Assembly (NCBI RefSeq): GCF_001294535.1
Contig: NZ_LGIC01000086.1
Coordinates: forward strand, 62,001-126,000
DNA from: Cypionkella psychrotolerans
Lineage (GTDB): Bacteria; Pseudomonadota; Alphaproteobacteria; Rhodobacterales; Rhodobacteraceae
Reading direction: 5' to 3'
Length of the DNA: 64,000 nt
A model generated the notes under the pieces. The model had not been told where the DNA came from. It searched no databases and saw only the letters and a list, made by a program, of their open reading frames with translations. Made by a program: the position numbers and the translations under genes. Positions 61,007-64,000 of this stretch are shown here, one piece after another. Numbering within the stretch: the stretch's first letter is position 1; the number at the start of each line of letters is the position of its first letter.

Positions 61007-63238
61007 ATGGCGACATCGGGCAAAGGCGGCAAATCGCTGGTGGCAGACCGGCGGTATATCGCGCAAAAAGCGGCTACCACAGGCGGGCGCGGCACCCCGC
61101 CGCCGCGCACACCCGCGCCGCGCAAGGCAGCGCCGCGTCGGTCAGGCAATCTGCTCACCCGCTTCATCTCGGGCATCTGGCGGATCATCTGGGGCACGTT
61201 CTGGCGCGTTGGCGCGGTGTGCGGCATGGTGCTGGCGGGCATCGTGTTCTATTTCTACCAGCAGCTACCCCCAGTGAACGCGCTGCTCGACGGCCGCGCC
61301 AAAGGCTCGGTCACCCTCTTAGACCGCAACGACACCGTCTTCGCTTGGCGGGGTGAAACCTTCGGCGGCCAGATCACCGCCGACACCGTCTCGCCCTACC
61401 TGCTGCACGCCGTCATCGCGACCGAAGACAAACGCTTCTACCAACACTTCGGCGTCAGCCCCCGCGGCATCGCCTCGGCGATCAGCATCAACTTGGCCGC
61501 AGGGCGCGGCCCGCTCGAAGGCAACGGCGGCTCGACCATCACCCAACAGGTCGCGAAACTGCTGTGCCTCGGCGTGCCCTATGACCCGAAACAGTGGAAG
61601 TCAGAGGCTGATTATGAAGCCGACTGTCGCGGAGGCGGCGTCAAGCGCAAGCTGAAAGAGATCCCCTATGCCATTGCGATGGAAGCGAAATACACCAAAG
61701 AAGAAATCCTGACGATCTACTTCAACCGCGCCTATCTGGGTGCCGGCGCGCGCGGGTTTGAAGCCGCAGCCCAGCGCTATTTCGGCACCTCGGCCAATGA
61801 CCTGACCCCGGCTCAAGCCGCGATGCTGGCAGGCCTGTTGAAAGCCCCGTCGAAATACGCCCCCACCAACAGCCTGAAACGCGCACAAGACCGCGCCGAT
61901 GTGATCATCGACCTGATGTTGGAACAGGGTTATCTCACCGCCGAAGAAGCCGCCAACGCCCATGCGCATCCGGCCCAGCTGTCCGAAGCCGCACAAACCA
62001 AATCCGGCGGCTTCTTCGCTGACTGGGTGATGGAAACCGCGCCGGATTTCCTGACCTCGACCACAACCGAAGACGTGATCATGCGCACCACGCTGGATCA
62101 GAAACTGCAAAAGGATGCTGAAGACGCCCTCGCTTGGGTGTTCGACAACAAGGTCGCCAAAGGCTCGAAAGCCCAAGCCGCGATTGTGGTGATGAGCGCC
62201 GACGGCGCCGTGCGTGCCATGGTCGGCGGGCGCAAAACCGAAAACGCAGGCGCGTTCAACCGCGCGACGCAAGCGCTGCGCCAGACCGGATCCTCGTTCA
62301 AACCCTTCGTCTACGCCGCAGCGCTAGATCTCGGCTGGTCGCCTTCGGATTATGTCGAGGATGTGCCGCTCACCCTGCATATTCCCGGCTCTGGCGCTTG
62401 GACACCGGACAACTACGACAAAAAATTCAAAGGCTTGATCACCCTGACCCAAGCCTTGGAAGAAAGCCGCAACATCCCCGCCGTCCGCGTCTCGGAAGCG
62501 GTCGGGCGTGAAGCCGTTGCAAAGGTCGCCAAAGGCTTCGGCATCCTGAACGACATCGCTCCCGGCCCGGCGCTGGCACTCGGGGCCTCGGAATCCACCC
62601 TGATTGAGATGACCGGGGCCTATGCGGGCATCCTCAACGGCGGCTCTGCCGTGACGCCCTACGGACTGGTTGAACTCAAACTCAAGGGCGAAGAAGAAAG
62701 CCTGATGGGCGCGGGCGGCGGTATTGGCGAGCGAGTGATTTCAGAAAACGCTGCCAAACTGCTCACCTTCATGATGTCCAAGGTTGTTGAGAGTGGCACC
62801 GGCACGCGCGCCCGCCTTGATGGCCGCCCAGCTGCAGGCAAAACCGGCACCACCAGCGCGGCCCGCGATGCCTGGTTCATCGGCTTCACCGCCGATTACG
62901 TCACCGGCGTCTGGATTGGCTATGATGACAATACGCCGCTAAAAGGTGTCACCGGCGGCGGCCTGCCCGCCGAGATTTGGCACGAGGTGATGACCCGCGT
63001 TGAAGACGGCGTGCCTGTCAGCGAACTGCCGTTGATCGTGCCGGAATACCGCGCGCCGCCAAACGCGGGCAATGCGTCAAACCAGCCGATTGATCCGAAC
63101 GCCGAATTTCCACAAGATCCAGCCTTTCAAGACCCTGCTTATCAGCAACAGCCCGCAGAACCCTCTGTGCCGCTGATGAACCCCAGCGATGATCAGGTTG
63201 AGGCTTTGCTGAAAGACATCCTGAAAAGCGGCAACTGA
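61007..63238 (+). CDS. mrcA: Penicillin-binding protein 1A (class A)
   Basis: 743 residues. A short basic, Pro-rich cytoplasmic tail (1-48), one membrane anchor (about 62-85), a GT51 glycosyltransferase domain (ATEDKRFYQHFGVSPRGIA; GGSTITQQVAKLL; KRKLKEIPYAIAMEAKYTKEEIL), and a transpeptidase domain with the active-site SSFK (Ser429-Lys432), SRN-type ESRNIPAV and KTG (Lys612). It polymerises and cross-links peptidoglycan. A Pro/Gln-rich C-terminal tail ends the protein. Not the long 1A form with an ODD/OB insert, so it may be 1B/1C-like. Confidence 0.93.
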   Translation: MATSGKGGKSLVADRRYIAQKAATTGGRGTPPPRTPAPRKAAPRRSGNLLTRFISGIWRIIWGTFWRVGAVCGMVLAGIVFYFYQQLPPVNALLDGRAKGSVTLLDRNDTVFAWRGETFGGQITADTVSPYLLHAVIATEDKRFYQHFGVSPRGIASAISINLAAGRGPLEGNGGSTITQQVAKLLCLGVPYDPKQWKSEADYEADCRGGGVKRKLKEIPYAIAMEAKYTKEEILTIYFNRAYLGAGARGFEAAAQRYFGTSANDLTPAQAAMLAGLLKAPSKYAPTNSLKRAQDRADVIIDLMLEQGYLTAEEAANAHAHPAQLSEAAQTKSGGFFADWVMETAPDFLTSTTTEDVIMRTTLDQKLQKDAEDALAWVFDNKVAKGSKAQAAIVVMSADGAVRAMVGGRKTENAGAFNRATQALRQTGSSFKPFVYAAALDLGWSPSDYVEDVPLTLHIPGSGAWTPDNYDKKFKGLITLTQALEESRNIPAVRVSEAVGREAVAKVAKGFGILNDIAPGPALALGASESTLIEMTGAYAGILNGGSAVTPYGLVELKLKGEEESLMGAGGGIGERVISENAAKLLTFMMSKVVESGTGTRARLDGRPAAGKTGTTSAARDAWFIGFTADYVTGVWIGYDDNTPLKGVTGGGLPAEIWHEVMTRVEDGVPVSELPLIVPEYRAPPNAGNASNQPIDPNAEFPQDPAFQDPAYQQQPAEPSVPLMNPSDDQVEALLKDILKSGN

Positions 63239-63417
63239 GAGATGGACGCACGGGCTTGATCCCGAGCGCCAGGCTGGCTTATCCTGCCCCTGTCTGAAAC
63301 AGGTTAGGCGTGGGAAGGTTGGCCCGCCCCCCGGCGACAGCCGGGTCCTTCCGTCACAAACGTGACGGCCCAAGACTATCAAGGCGCGCGCATCCTGCGC
63401 GTGCCGATAGGAAGGGT
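63239..63417. other. Intergenic leader with hairpins before the VOC gene
   Basis: No gene. It holds CCGTCAC/GTGACGG (7-bp stem, AAAC loop) and further GC-rich complementarity. A leader RNA is possible but it matches no riboswitch or small RNA I recognise. Confidence 0.4.
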
Positions 63418-63423
63418 ATGAAC

Positions 63424-63846
63424 ATGAAACCACGCATTTCCGTTGTCACACTGGGCGTTGCCGATCTTGAACGCGCGCTACGCTTTTATCGCGATGGACT
63501 TGGCCTTGCCACCGAAGGCATCGTCGGTCGCGAATTTGAGCATGGCGCAGTGGCATTCTTCGATCTGTCGAGCGGGCTGAGACTGGCGATCTGGGCGCAA
63601 GATGACATTGCCCATGACACCGGGTTGCCCAAGCAGCCGATCAGCCCCACCGCCTTCACCCTCGGCCACAACGTCCTTCAACGCGAGGAGGTTGATGCAA
63701 TCCTCGCCGCGGCGCAGCGCGCTGGTGCCGAACTCATCAAGCCCGCGCAAGACACGTTCTACGGCGGCTATGCTGGTTATTTTCGCGACCCAGACGGGCA
63801 TCTATGGGAGATCGTTTGGAACCCCGAGATGCTCCCGCAAGACTAA
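63424..63846 (+). CDS. VOC (glyoxalase/bleomycin resistance) family protein
   Basis: 140 residues, two beta-alpha-beta-beta-beta modules. RISVVTLGVADLERALRFYRDGLGL opens the first and FRDPDGHLWEIVWNPE closes the second, where the glutamate is a usual metal ligand. The substrate is unknown. AGGAAGG is 8 nt before the ATG at 63424 and too close to the ATG at 63418. Confidence 0.9.
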   Translation: MKPRISVVTLGVADLERALRFYRDGLGLATEGIVGREFEHGAVAFFDLSSGLRLAIWAQDDIAHDTGLPKQPISPTAFTLGHNVLQREEVDAILAAAQRAGAELIKPAQDTFYGGYAGYFRDPDGHLWEIVWNPEMLPQD

Positions 63847-63867
63847 GCCCGCGCGAGACGCGCCAAC

Positions 63868-63905
63868 AAATCAGGCGCATCCCTCACGGGATGCGCCTGA
63901 TTTTT
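63868..63905 (+). terminator. Strong bidirectional terminator after the VOC gene
   Basis: A perfect 16-bp stem (63868-63883 with 63888-63903) and TCAC loop, A run on the left and TTTTT on the right. It serves both the VOC gene and the convergent gene at the window edge. Confidence 0.92.
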
Positions 63906-63922
63906 AGCAGAAAATGCCCGGC

Positions 63923-64000
63923 TCAGGCGGTTTTCAAATCGACGATCAGCTTGTCGATATTACCACCGCGCTTGTCCAGCATCGCGCCGATTTCGGTGCG
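63923..64000 (-). CDS. C-terminal end of an unidentified gene
   Basis: A minus-strand frame runs in from beyond the window and ends with TGA at 63923-63925. The last 25 residues end IDKLIVDLKTA. Codon use (GC-rich third positions) and the terminator 17 bp away support a real gene. Too short to name. Confidence 0.6.
   Translation of the reverse strand, partial: RTEIGAMLDKRGGNIDKLIVDLKTA

Noticed and set aside
63239-63423. SRP RNA, 6S RNA or a SAM riboswitch before the VOC gene
   Set aside because: None of the conserved loops (GGAA tetraloop with its asymmetric loop, or SAM-II pseudoknot bases) is present in order.
1-64000. Prophage, transposase, CRISPR array or defence system
   Set aside because: No integrase, transposase, capsid, Cas, restriction or toxin-antitoxin genes and no regular direct-repeat array were seen.

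Overview
The window is dense, GC-rich bacterial chromosome that looks like a member of the Rhodobacterales (Rhodobacteraceae/Paracoccaceae group). The case rests on a complete smo/mtlK polyol operon of the Rhodobacter sphaeroides type, a membrane-bound ferritin MbfA preceded by an Irr-type iron box, PII-AmtB and FolC-AccD gene pairs, many EamA (DMT) exporters, and the small dispersed palindromic repeats common in these genomes. I see no prophage, insertion sequence, CRISPR array or rRNA operon; the gene content reads as core chromosome with modest accessory pieces.

Layout. 1-7.3 kb: leucine biosynthesis genes leuC, leuD and leuB, separated by a membrane protein, a secreted endonuclease/exonuclease/phosphatase protein and a divergent LysR/NAD-epimerase pair. 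7.4-15 kb: EamA exporter, tRNA-Pro(CGG), then a run of minus-strand metabolic genes (ornithine cyclodeaminase family, HAD, EamA, YaiI, CAP, S-formylglutathione hydrolase, AEC transporter) ending with mbfA. 15-16 kb: a small secreted peptide and a TetR regulator behind three copies of one inverted repeat. 16-20.6 kb: folC-accD, a NYN ribonuclease, paaK. 20.7-32.2 kb: the polyol system, made of smoEFGK transporter, smoS and mtlK dehydrogenases and an added flavin-dependent oxidoreductase, next to the operon serine hydrolase/DmpA peptidase/HAD/SorC regulator. 32.6-38.7 kb: urtABCDE urea transporter. 38.8-41.4 kb: AI-2E family protein with YqjD-like and YqjE-like envelope proteins. 41.6-44.2 kb: a Rieske oxygenase and its reductase (glycine betaine monooxygenase type) preceded by a full cobalamin riboswitch. 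44.4-50.4 kb: tRNA-Lys(TTT), dapF-mtaB, a split MnmC pair and tandem EamA exporters. 50.7-58.9 kb: orphan membrane protein, Slt-type lytic transglycosylase, dapA, EamA, ion channel, smpB, glycine-rich protein, sseA-tyrB. 59-64 kb: glnK-amtB, penicillin-binding protein 1A, VOC protein, and the end of an unidentified minus-strand gene.

The most interesting item is the cobalamin riboswitch at 44004-44176 on the minus strand. It stands directly before the betaine-type Rieske oxygenase operon rather than before a B12 synthesis, transport or known isozyme gene. That suggests either an oxygen-dependent, B12-independent replacement for corrinoid-dependent betaine demethylation, or supply of glycine and one-carbon units to corrin synthesis when cobalamin is short. 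Other items worth checking are the triple TetR operator before a 49-residue secreted peptide, a 16-bp palindrome placed at exactly the same distance after two unrelated stop codons, a family of inverted intergenic repeats (one copy inside the urt operon), a likely CTG start in a CTGA stop-start overlap, and the split, divergent MnmC halves.
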